Shown one piece after another: positions 51,839-59,022 of a stretch of DNA of 64,000 bases. The stretch spans positions 4,621,001 to 4,685,000 of the forward strand of contig NZ_LT827010.1 in the NCBI RefSeq assembly GCF_900119315.1. The letters run 5' to 3'. A program made the position numbers and the translations under genes. Origin of the DNA: Actinoplanes sp. SE50/110 (lineage in GTDB: Bacteria > Actinomycetota > Actinomycetes > Mycobacteriales > Micromonosporaceae). Positions within the stretch are counted from its first letter, which is position 1; each line of letters starts with the position of its first letter. The notes below the pieces were generated by a model. It had not been told where the DNA came from and made no database searches. It saw nothing but the letters and a program-made list of their open reading frames with translations.

Positions 51839-53011
51839 ATGAACGAACGACTTCTGCGGGACCTGGTGCCGGCGGTGATCGGTGTCCTCGTGCGCCGTGG
51901 CGCGGATTTCGCGTCGGCCGAGGACGCCGTGCAGGAGGCGCTGATCCGGGCTCTGCAGACGTGGCCCGCGGATCCGCCGCGGGATCCGCAAGGGTGGCTG
52001 GTCGCGGCGGCCTGGCGCAAGTTCGTCGACGCGGTCCGGGCCGACGCGTCGCGGCGCGGGCGGGAGGAGGCGGTGGACGCACAGCCGCCGGCCGGGCCGG
52101 CGCCGGGCGTGGACGACACGCTGCGCCTGTATTTTCTCTGCGCGCATCCGAGCCTGTCGCAGAGCGCGGCGGTCGCGTTGACGTTGCGGGCGGTCGGCGG
52201 GCTGACCACCCGGCAGATCGCCGCCGCGTATCTGGTGCCCGAGGCGACCATGGCGCAGCGGATCAGCCGCGCCAAGAAGAAGATCACCGGGGTGGCCCTC
52301 GACCGGCCCGGTGATCCGGGCACCGTGCTGCGCGTGCTGTACCTGGTGTTCAACGAGGGTTACAGCGGCGATGTGGATCTGGCGGCCGAGGCGATCCGGC
52401 TGACGCGGCAGCTGGCCGGGCTGACCGCCGACCCGGAGGTGGCGGGGCTGCTCGCGCTGATGCTGCTGCATCATGCCCGACGGGCGTCGCGGACGGGCGA
52501 GGGCGGGCGGCTGATCCCGTTGGCGGATCAGGATCGGTCGCTGTGGGATACCGCCATGATCGGTGAAGGGGTGCTGATCCTGCAGAACGCTCTGGCGCAG
52601 GATCGGCTGGGGGAGTATCAGGCGCAGGCCGCGATCGCGGCGTTGCACGCGGATGCGCCGCGGGCGGCCGATACCGACTGGGTGCAGATCGTCGAGTGGT
52701 ACGACGAGTTGGTGCGGATCACCGACAGTCCGGTGGTGCGGCTGAACCGGGCGGTGGCGGTCGGTGCGGCGGACGGGCCGCGGGCCGGGCTGGTGGCCCT
52801 GCAGGCGGTGGGGGAGCAGGTGCCGCGGTACGCGGCGGTCAAGGCGTATCTGTGCGAGCGCGCCGGGGACGTGCAGGCGGCGGCGCGGCTGTATGCACGG
52901 GCGGCGCGGGAGGCCGGCAGTGTGCCGGAACGCGATCATCTGACCCGGGAGGCGGCCCGGGTGCGGCAGCGGGCGGGCGGGTCACCGCGTACCCCCGCAA
53001 GCGGATGGTGA
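51839..53011 (+). CDS. ECF42-type RNA polymerase sigma factor (second copy)
   Basis: 390 residues from ATG 51839. Region 2 VLVRRGADFASAEDAVQEALIRAL, region 4 TLRAVGGLTTRQIAAAYLVPEATMAQRISRAKKKI, and the same helical extension as the copy at 35221 (LVFNEGYSG, VGAADGPRAGLVALQAVG). 171 bases of non-coding DNA separate it from the DGPF gene, unlike module 1 where they overlap. Confidence 0.92.
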   Translation: MNERLLRDLVPAVIGVLVRRGADFASAEDAVQEALIRALQTWPADPPRDPQGWLVAAAWRKFVDAVRADASRRGREEAVDAQPPAGPAPGVDDTLRLYFLCAHPSLSQSAAVALTLRAVGGLTTRQIAAAYLVPEATMAQRISRAKKKITGVALDRPGDPGTVLRVLYLVFNEGYSGDVDLAAEAIRLTRQLAGLTADPEVAGLLALMLLHHARRASRTGEGGRLIPLADQDRSLWDTAMIGEGVLILQNALAQDRLGEYQAQAAIAALHADAPRAADTDWVQIVEWYDELVRITDSPVVRLNRAVAVGAADGPRAGLVALQAVGEQVPRYAAVKAYLCERAGDVQAAARLYARAAREAGSVPERDHLTREAARVRQRAGGSPRTPASGW

Positions 53012-53061
53012 TCCGGGGTTTGGTGGCTGGTGCGGGAGCGGGAAACGGGGATGATGGAGCG

Positions 53062-53772
53062 ATGACCGGGACATTGCGGACAGTGGCGCTGGATGCCGCC
53101 GACCATCGGGGGCTTGCCGACTTCTATGTGGCGCTCGGCGGGTGGAGCGAGCAGTACGCCGACGACGACTGGATCCAGCTGCGCACCGCCGAGGGTTGGC
53201 GGGTGGCGGTGCAGGCCGCGCCCGATCATGTGCCGCCGCGGTGGCCGGATCCGCGGTTTCCGCAGCAGGCCCACCTGGATCTGCGGGTGCCCGACCTGGC
53301 GGCCGGCGCCGCGCGGGCCGTGGAGCTGGGTGCCACGCTGCTGCGGGAGAACCAGACGTGGCACACCCTGGCCGATCCGGCCGGGCATCCGTTCGACCTG
53401 TGCCTGCAGGCGGGTGCGCCGGCGACGACGCTGATGGGCGTGATGCTGGACTGCCCGGACGCGTCGCGGCTGGCCGCGTTCTACGCCGAGCTGCTCGGCA
53501 AACCCGTCACATACGAGGGTGAGGGCATGGCGATGATCGGCGAGGACGGCGCGCAGCCGATCATGTTTCAGCAGGTGGCCGACTATCGGGCGCCGCGCTG
53601 GCCGGACCCGGCGCATCCGCAGCAGGTGCACATCGACGTGACCGTCGACGACATCGACCGGGCCGAAGCGGCCACGCTGAAGCTCGGCGCGACCGCCCTG
53701 GCGGCCTCCGGGGAGAACTGGCGGGTGTACGCGGACCCGGCCGGCAAGCCGTTCTGTCTCTGCTGGGACTGA
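53062..53772 (+). CDS. Tandem VOC/glyoxalase-fold protein
   Basis: 236 residues made of two related VOC halves: LDAADHRGLADFYVALGGW and LDCPDASRLAAFYAELLGK both start a module, and each ends with a DPAGxPFxLC motif. Antibiotic-resistance-like or dioxygenase-like fold; metal residues are incomplete, so enzymatic activity is uncertain. Follows the ECF42 gene by 50 bases and may belong to its regulon. Confidence 0.85.
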   Translation: MTGTLRTVALDAADHRGLADFYVALGGWSEQYADDDWIQLRTAEGWRVAVQAAPDHVPPRWPDPRFPQQAHLDLRVPDLAAGAARAVELGATLLRENQTWHTLADPAGHPFDLCLQAGAPATTLMGVMLDCPDASRLAAFYAELLGKPVTYEGEGMAMIGEDGAQPIMFQQVADYRAPRWPDPAHPQQVHIDVTVDDIDRAEAATLKLGATALAASGENWRVYADPAGKPFCLCWD

Positions 53773-53780
53773 CGGCGTGG

Positions 53781-53981
53781 CTACTGCACGCTCTGGCGGC
53801 CGACCAGGCCGGCGAGAACCGTCACCCTGGCCTCGGCGGTCGGCGGGATCGGTACCAGCCACTCGGCGAGCCAGGTGAAGGTGACCTTGTCGAACATCGG
53901 CTTGTTGCCGGTCAGGGCGCCGACCGGGCCGTTGAACCGGGTCATGCCGTGTGCCTTCGTCGAGCTCGGCTGCCACTTCAC
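53781..53981 (-). CDS. Hypothetical protein
   Basis: 66 residues from GTG 53981: KWQPSSTKAHGMTRFNGPVGALTG, then NKPMFDKVTFTWLAEWLVPIP. Composition is coding-like, but no family is recognised. Divergent from padR. Confidence 0.45.
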   Translation of the reverse strand: MKWQPSSTKAHGMTRFNGPVGALTGNKPMFDKVTFTWLAEWLVPIPPTAEARVTVLAGLVGRQSVQ

Positions 53982-54011
53982 TTGATCTTCGTTGGTCGAG
54001 TTATGTAGAGT
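53982..54011 (+). promoter_or_regulatory. Promoter of leaderless PadR gene
   Basis: TTGATC (53982-53987), 18-base spacer, TAGAGT (54006-54011), then 7 bases to ATG 54019. Confidence 0.6.
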
Positions 54012-54018
54012 TTCGCGC

Positions 54019-54348
54019 ATGCCACGGAAACCGCATACGTCACCGCAGACGTTGCTGCTGTTCAGCGCGCTGCTGGACGCGCCGCAACGCTGGCGGTACG
54101 GCTACGACCTGAGCCGGGAGACCACCCTGGCCTCCGGCACCCTCTACCCGATCCTGATGCGCCTGAGCGAGCAGCGCCTCCTGGAGACCAGGTGGGAGCC
54201 CTCCGACGAGCCGGGCCGTCCACCACGGCACATGTACCGGCTGAGCGCGGAGGGGGCCGCCCTGGCGCAGCAGCGTCTGGCCGCGGCGAAACCCGCCGCC
54301 GAACCGGTTCGCCGTCTCGGCGGCGCCATTCAGGCGCGGACAGCATGA
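54019..54348 (+). CDS. PadR-family transcriptional regulator
   Basis: 109 residues from ATG 54019. Winged helix: RYGYDLSRETTLASGTLYPILMRLSEQRLLETRWE and GRPPRHMYRLSAEGAALA. Its stop overlaps the next ATG (ATGA), coupling it to the signal-peptidase fusion. Confidence 0.9.
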   Translation: MPRKPHTSPQTLLLFSALLDAPQRWRYGYDLSRETTLASGTLYPILMRLSEQRLLETRWEPSDEPGRPPRHMYRLSAEGAALAQQRLAAAKPAAEPVRRLGGAIQARTA

Positions 54349-55019
54349 GCGCGGTCCGCCGGATGGCGCATGCCGTCCTGGCCGCCGCGGTGCGCGGCCG
54401 CCGGGATCGTGGCGGCGACTGGGGTGAGGCTGTACTCGCCGAATTCCCCCTGGTCACCGGAGACTGGGCGGCCGTACGGTGGGCCGCCGGCGGGCTGCGC
54501 GCGGCCCGCTACGAACGTCGCGCCCGGGTGCGGGAACTCCCGCGGATGGTCCGGATCCGGCGGCGGGCCGTGCTGATCGCACTGATCGGCATCGTCGGCG
54601 GGTTGCTGGTCAACCGGTTCGTGGTGACCGTGGGGTACGAGCCGAGCGGCAGCATGCAGCCCGCCTACGACATCGGCGACCGGTATGTGCTCGACCGGGT
54701 GGCGTTCCGGCTCACCGGTGTCCAACGGGGGGACATCGTCGAGTTCACCATGCCCGGCACCGACCGCCTGGTCATCAAACGCGTCATCGGCCTGCCCGGT
54801 GACGAGATCACCTGCCGCGACGGGCAGGTGTGGCGCAACGGCAGGCCGCTCGACGAGTCGTACCTGCCGGCGGACCCGGGCTGGTCCGGCACCGACTGCA
54901 CGCCGGTCACCGTGCCGGCCGACCAGGTGTATGTGCTCGGCGATCACCGGACGGTGTCCTTCGACTCCCGCCAGTACGGCCCGATCAGCGAGAGCGCCCT
55001 GGCGGGACGGGTCCTCTAG
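54345..55019 (+). CDS. Signal peptidase I fused to a PadR-partner N-terminal domain
   Basis: 224 residues. Residues 1-65 resemble the helical prefix found on membrane proteins encoded next to PadR genes (DWGEAVLAEFPLVTGDWAAVRWAAGGLRAARYE). A membrane helix (about 75-90) leads to a type I signal peptidase domain: catalytic S103 in PSGSMQPAY, catalytic K145 in RLVIKRVIGLPGDE, and LGDHRTVSFDSRQYGPI, where His replaces the usual Asn of GDN. It probably cleaves specific exported proteins under PadR control. The fusion is unusual. Confidence 0.8.
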   Translation: MSAVRRMAHAVLAAAVRGRRDRGGDWGEAVLAEFPLVTGDWAAVRWAAGGLRAARYERRARVRELPRMVRIRRRAVLIALIGIVGGLLVNRFVVTVGYEPSGSMQPAYDIGDRYVLDRVAFRLTGVQRGDIVEFTMPGTDRLVIKRVIGLPGDEITCRDGQVWRNGRPLDESYLPADPGWSGTDCTPVTVPADQVYVLGDHRTVSFDSRQYGPISESALAGRVL

Positions 55020-55060
55020 AAGGGAATGGGAGCGCCGGTGCAACCAGCACATGTCCCGTA

Positions 55061-56008
55061 CTAGAGGTGACCCGAGCCGCCCGCCGCGTTCAGCAGCACC
55101 TCGCCGGGGCCCTGGGCGGCGAAGTGCTGTTTCAGGGCGCTGATGAATCCGCGTACTGACGCGCGCTCGTCGCCGGCGCGCACAGCGGCGTACCACGTGC
55201 GTGTAGTCGGCCGCGCGCCGATGCGCACCACAGCGACGTCACCGCGTTCGGAGTACGGCGCGATCACCCAGGAGGGGAGCACCGAGACGCCCTCCTGGGC
55301 TGCGACAAGCTCGACGACGAGGTCCGTCACCATGGGTACCGTCGTGAGGCTGCGCGGGTGGGCGCCGGGTGGCAGCGGGAGCGGCGTGGCCAGGGCCCGG
55401 GCCGGGTCGTAGGAGTCATACAAGATCAGATCGACGTGGGCGAAGTCGCGCGGCGCCACATGGTCGCGCCGTGCCCACGCATGGTGCGGCGCGACCACCG
55501 CGACCATCTCGTCGTCGAAGAGCGGGGTCAGCTGGAGCTCCTCCGCCCGCCGGTCGAGTTTGGTCAGGACCGCGACGTCGAGGCGCTGGTCGAGCAGTGC
55601 GCCGACGACGTCGTCATCCGGCACGGACTCCACCCGCACCTGGCTGTCAGGGTGATCTTCACGGTGGCGGCGGATCACCGGGGTGAGCCAGCCGAAGGTC
55701 GTACTGCACTGGGTTGCGACCCGCACGCGACTGCGTCCGAATTGCGCGATGCGGCGTACGTCGTTTTCGGCCGCGCTGAGTTCCCGGAGCACGTGCACGG
55801 CGCTGACCGTGAGGCGTCTGCCGGCCTCGGTGGGCACCAGGCGGCGCCCGCGGCGTTCGAAGAGCTGCGCGTCGACGCGCGCTTCGATCTTGGCGAGCCG
55901 CTGGCTGAGCGCGGGCTGACTCACATAGAGCTCCTCGGCTGCCTGAAGCAGGGTCCCCCCGCTCGCCAGCGCCGCCAGCAACTCCAGGTCCCGCACGTCC
56001 ACGTTCAT
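55061..56008 (-). CDS. LysR-family transcriptional regulator
   Basis: 315 residues. HTH: LELLAALASGGTLLQAAEELYVSQPALSQRLAKIEARV, followed by an effector domain. Leaderless: TAAGCT on the minus strand, 6 bases before the ATG. Divergent from the SDR-NTF2-tautomerase operon. Confidence 0.9.
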   Translation of the reverse strand: MNVDVRDLELLAALASGGTLLQAAEELYVSQPALSQRLAKIEARVDAQLFERRGRRLVPTEAGRRLTVSAVHVLRELSAAENDVRRIAQFGRSRVRVATQCSTTFGWLTPVIRRHREDHPDSQVRVESVPDDDVVGALLDQRLDVAVLTKLDRRAEELQLTPLFDDEMVAVVAPHHAWARRDHVAPRDFAHVDLILYDSYDPARALATPLPLPPGAHPRSLTTVPMVTDLVVELVAAQEGVSVLPSWVIAPYSERGDVAVVRIGARPTTRTWYAAVRAGDERASVRGFISALKQHFAAQGPGEVLLNAAGGSGHL

Positions 56009-56022
56009 AAGCCGAGCTTATG
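56006..56022. promoter_or_regulatory. LysR operator overlapping its own start
   Basis: CATAAG (56006-56011), 5-base spacer, CTTATG (56017-56022), covering the LysR -10 and start codon. Confidence 0.55.
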
Positions 56023-56129
56023 ACATTCGAGGTCACCGCGTCTTGGACTGATCGGTTGGTTTCTCCGTAGCGTCACTGCTTGACGGGCCGGCCGGATCCG
56101 ACCGGTCCCCTTCGACGACAGGATGAGCC

Positions 56130-56867
56130 ATGAGCAGTTCCTCGACAGTGATCATCACGGGCGGCAGCAGTGGTCTCGGCCTCGCCGCGGCGCGCCGCTT
56201 CCTCGCCGACGGTTACCAGGTGGTCCTCGGCGGACGTGACGATGCGCGGCTCAAGCAGGCGGAGTACGACCTGTCGGCGGGCGACCGGGTGGCGACGGTC
56301 GCTGGTGACATCGGTGCGGCCGACACCGGACAGCGCCTCGTCCGCACCGCTGTCGACCGGTTCGGTGGGGTCGACGTACTCGTCAACAGTGCCGGCACGT
56401 TCGCCGCGAAGCCGTTCCTCGACGTGACCGGCGAGGAACTCGACGGCTTCCTCGCCGGGAATCTGCGCGGGACCTACCTCACCACCCAGGCAGTCGTTCG
56501 TCGCATGGTCGCGCAGGGCCGCGGCGGCTGCGTGGTGAACATCGGCACGGTACTCAACGACCACGCGGTCAGCGGCTTCCCGGCGTCCGCGGCGCTCGTT
56601 TCCAAGGGTGGGATCCGCGCGTTGACCGTGGCACTCGCGGCCGAGCTCGCACCGAACGCGATCCGGGTCAACGAAGTGGCCCCCGGTGTCGTGCGGACTC
56701 CGCTGCACGCCGCCGTCGACGTCGACGCGTTCGCCGGCCTTGCCGTGCTCGACCGCGTCGGCGAAGCCGACGAGATCGCCGAGGCGGTGCACTACCTCGC
56801 GACGGCACAGTTCGTCACCGGTCACACCCTCGCGGTGGACGGCGGCTTCGTCACGGTGCGGTCATGA
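56130..56867 (+). CDS. SDR-family protein lacking catalytic Tyr
   Basis: 245 residues with a TGGSSGLG loop, NSAG, and a DGGF C-terminal motif. The YxxxK motif reads ALVSK in the stretch PASAALVSKGG: Lys is kept, Tyr is Ala, and the usual NISS is NIGT. Stop overlaps the next gene (ATGA). Its sequence group, as I recall it, also has PASA in this place, so it may be a family trait rather than decay. Confidence 0.85.
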   Translation: MSSSSTVIITGGSSGLGLAAARRFLADGYQVVLGGRDDARLKQAEYDLSAGDRVATVAGDIGAADTGQRLVRTAVDRFGGVDVLVNSAGTFAAKPFLDVTGEELDGFLAGNLRGTYLTTQAVVRRMVAQGRGGCVVNIGTVLNDHAVSGFPASAALVSKGGIRALTVALAAELAPNAIRVNEVAPGVVRTPLHAAVDVDAFAGLAVLDRVGEADEIAEAVHYLATAQFVTGHTLAVDGGFVTVRS

Positions 56868-57271
56868 CGGTCGCTCCCGCGGGTGGCGCCGTCGGATTCC
56901 CGGACGTCGAGGGGCTGCTGAGGACCTACTTCGACGGGTTGTACCGCGGCGACGTCGACCGTCTCGCGGCCGTCTTCCACCCCGCCGCGCTCTACATCAC
57001 TCAAACCCCGGACGGCACGCTGCACCGCGACCTGCCGACCTACCTCGACGTGGTGGCACACCGGACGGCTCCCGCAGCACGCGGCGAAGCCCGCAACGAC
57101 CGCATCGTTGCGATCACGCAGGTCGCCCCGAGTCTCATCGTCGCCGTCGTCGAATGCTCCCTGGGCGACGTCGACTACACCGACGTGCTGACCCTGCTCG
57201 ACGCCGACGGACGCTGGCAGATCGTGACCAAGGCGTTCCACGCGACTCCCCGACGCCACGGAAAGGACTGA
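56864..57271 (+). CDS. NTF2-like (lumazine-binding-type) protein
   Basis: 135 residues. SnoaL/NTF2-like cone: LLRTYFDGLYRGDVDRLAAVFHPAALYI, then WQIVTKAFHA. Often a small-molecule isomerase or scaffold. ATG overlaps the SDR stop. Middle gene of the LysR-linked operon. Confidence 0.85.
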   Translation: MTVAPAGGAVGFPDVEGLLRTYFDGLYRGDVDRLAAVFHPAALYITQTPDGTLHRDLPTYLDVVAHRTAPAARGEARNDRIVAITQVAPSLIVAVVECSLGDVDYTDVLTLLDADGRWQIVTKAFHATPRRHGKD

Positions 57272-57273
57272 CC

Positions 57274-57477
57274 ATGCCGTACATCAATGTGAAAATCACT
57301 CGTGAGGGTGTGACGCGAGAGCAGAAGCGCCGCATCATCGGTGAGATGACGCAGGTCCTCGTCGACGTGCTCGGCAAGGACCCCCGGACGACCTTCGTCG
57401 TCATCGACGAGGTGGAGCTCGACGACTGGGGCATCGGGGGCCTGCCCGTTCCCGAATTCCGCAGAAACGGCCGCTGA
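57274..57477 (+). CDS. 4-oxalocrotonate tautomerase-family enzyme
   Basis: 67 residues beginning MPYINVKI: the catalytic Pro is exposed after Met removal. Short beta-alpha-beta unit typical of 4-OT. Starts 2 bases after the NTF2 stop. The trio suggests a small catabolic or detoxification step acting on unsaturated keto-acids. Confidence 0.9.
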   Translation: MPYINVKITREGVTREQKRRIIGEMTQVLVDVLGKDPRTTFVVIDEVELDDWGIGGLPVPEFRRNGR

Positions 57478-57490
57478 TCTCATGCCCGCG

Positions 57491-57517
57491 CCGCGCCGGT
57501 CCTCCTGCCCGGCGCGG
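57491..57517. terminator. Hairpin between convergent genes
   Basis: 9-bp perfect stem (57491-57499 with 57509-57517) and a 9-base loop, 13 bases after the tautomerase stop. Confidence 0.65.
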
Positions 57518-57657
57518 TAGGGCCGCATGATGCGGCCAGGGCCTGCCCGAGCGGGGCAGGCGCGGACCTGACGCCAGAACCCGGTGCCGCCCACATCGGC
57601 GATGCGCGGGGGGAGAACCGCCGACAGCTGTACCGACCTTCCTTCGCCCCGATGGCT

Positions 57658-58299
57658 TCAGGCGGTGAGGACGTCGGCGAGGCACTGCACGCTTTGGCGT
57701 ACCCGGGTGGCACCGATTTCGTCGGCCACGGCGTGCACGTGATCGGCGGCGAGTGCGGCGAGCAGGGTGTGCGCGTCGGCCTGCGGGTCATCGCGATCCT
57801 GCAGAAGCAGCGAGACGTGCCGGTGCCAGAACCGGTATGCGCCGATCCGGTAGCGCGCGCCGGGCGAAGCGGTCTCCGACATCCGTACCAGTGGCAGATG
57901 GGCCAGAAGGTAGTCGAGGTAGGCGGCCACGAAAGCCCGCAACCGCTCGCGGACGCCCGGATCGTCGCCCGGCGTGCCCGGCCCGAGCGGGGCCGGGCCG
58001 AACAGGATCGCCTCCTGCAGGCTGCGCTCCTGCTCATCGAGCAGGGCGACGGCCAGTCCCGCCTTGTCGCCGAAGCGGCGAAACAGCGTGCCCTTGCCCA
58101 CGCCGGCGGCCGCGGCGATCGCGTCCATGGATACCGCTTCGATGCCGTGTCGGCTGAACAGGGCCGCTGCCGCGTCCAGCACGGCGGCCCGGTTGCGGGC
58201 GGCGTCGGCCCGCTCGGTCGGCGGTGAGCTGCGCAACAGCAGGAGTTCCTCGGCCGCGCTGGCGTAAACGGACTGCGGTCCGCTAATGTCCTGAGGCAT
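57658..58299 (-). CDS. TetR-family repressor
   Basis: 213 residues from ATG 58299. HTH begins about 38 residues in: AVLDAAAALFSRHGIEAVSMDAIAAAAGVGKGTLFRRFGDKAGL. Leaderless: TACAGT on the minus strand, 6 bases before the ATG, inside operator site B. Divergent from the rhodanese gene and likely represses both. Confidence 0.9.
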   Translation of the reverse strand: MPQDISGPQSVYASAAEELLLLRSSPPTERADAARNRAAVLDAAAALFSRHGIEAVSMDAIAAAAGVGKGTLFRRFGDKAGLAVALLDEQERSLQEAILFGPAPLGPGTPGDDPGVRERLRAFVAAYLDYLLAHLPLVRMSETASPGARYRIGAYRFWHRHVSLLLQDRDDPQADAHTLLAALAADHVHAVADEIGATRVRQSVQCLADVLTA

Positions 58300-58316
58300 A
58301 ACCGGACTGTAGTCCG
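58269..58316. promoter_or_regulatory. Two operator half-palindromes for TetR
   Basis: Site A 58269-58282 (CGGACTGCGGTCCG) lies within the TetR coding start; site B 58303-58316 (CGGACTGTAGTCCG) overlaps the TetR -10. The two 14-bp sites match at 12 positions and their centres are 34 bases apart. Confidence 0.6.
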
Positions 58317-58333
58317 ATCACTTGGAGGTTGCC

Positions 58334-58672
58334 ATGACCACCCTCATCACCCGCGAGCAGCTTCGCGCCGAGATCGACGCGGGCACGGTCACCGTCGTCG
58401 ACGCCCTCGGCGGCGACTACTACGCTCAGCAGCACCTACCCGGCGCCATCGCGCTGGTGGAGGCCGACGTCGCGGACCGCGCCGGCGAGCTGCTGCCCGA
58501 CCGCGACGCGCCGATCGTGACCTACTGCTCGAACCCGGCCTGCCCGAACAGCCAGCGGGTGGCCGACAAGCTCACCGCCCTCGGCTACACCAACGTGCGC
58601 AAGTACCGCGAAGGCATCCAGGACTGGGTGACCGCCGGCCTGCCCGTCGAGTCCGGCCAGCTCGCCGGCTGA
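58334..58672 (+). CDS. Rhodanese-domain protein
   Basis: 112 residues from ATG 58334, after TTGGAGG. Single rhodanese domain with the active-site Cys in VTYCSNPACPNS; the CSNPxC loop is longer than the classic CxxxxR and contains a second Cys. Handles sulfane sulfur or persulfides. Followed by a terminator. Confidence 0.9.
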   Translation: MTTLITREQLRAEIDAGTVTVVDALGGDYYAQQHLPGAIALVEADVADRAGELLPDRDAPIVTYCSNPACPNSQRVADKLTALGYTNVRKYREGIQDWVTAGLPVESGQLAG

Positions 58673-58677
58673 TCGAC

Positions 58678-58720
58678 ACCGGCCGCGCGGGACGCCCTTC
58701 CCTGCTCCCGCGCGGCCGGT
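58678..58720 (+). terminator. Hairpin terminator after rhodanese gene
   Basis: Perfect 14-bp stem (58678-58691 with 58707-58720), 15-base loop, 6 bases after the stop. Confidence 0.85.
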
Positions 58721-59022
58721 ATGAAGTGGCCCCCGATCCCGGCCCTCGACCAACGATCTCGTGAGGACTAGCGGGAAGGCTGGTCAGAGGAGATGTAGTT
58801 GATCTCGGGACCCGCCTCTTCATGGCTGCCGGATGCCGGGTCGCCTGGACAGCGGAACGGCCGACGCTGTATTCCTCCGCGAGGTCGCCAGGGACAGGGC
58901 GCCTTCGGCGCAGCGGGAGCGGATGGAGCGTTGGGCGACCCTCAAACGCAACACCGGGCTCGAATACGGAGCCCTCCCTCAAAGAGCTCGGCTCGTGCAC
59001 ACGGATCCGAACCGAGCCCCTC
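58721..59022. other. Intergenic region, no gene recognised
   Basis: No supported coding frame. A minus-strand peptide around 58810-58890 (DLAEEYSVGRSAVQ) resembles a GntR-type recognition helix and might be a remnant. Confidence 0.35.

Noticed and set aside
58810..58890. GntR-like helix on the minus strand
   Set aside because: Only about 14 residues look like a recognition helix; no further domain follows.
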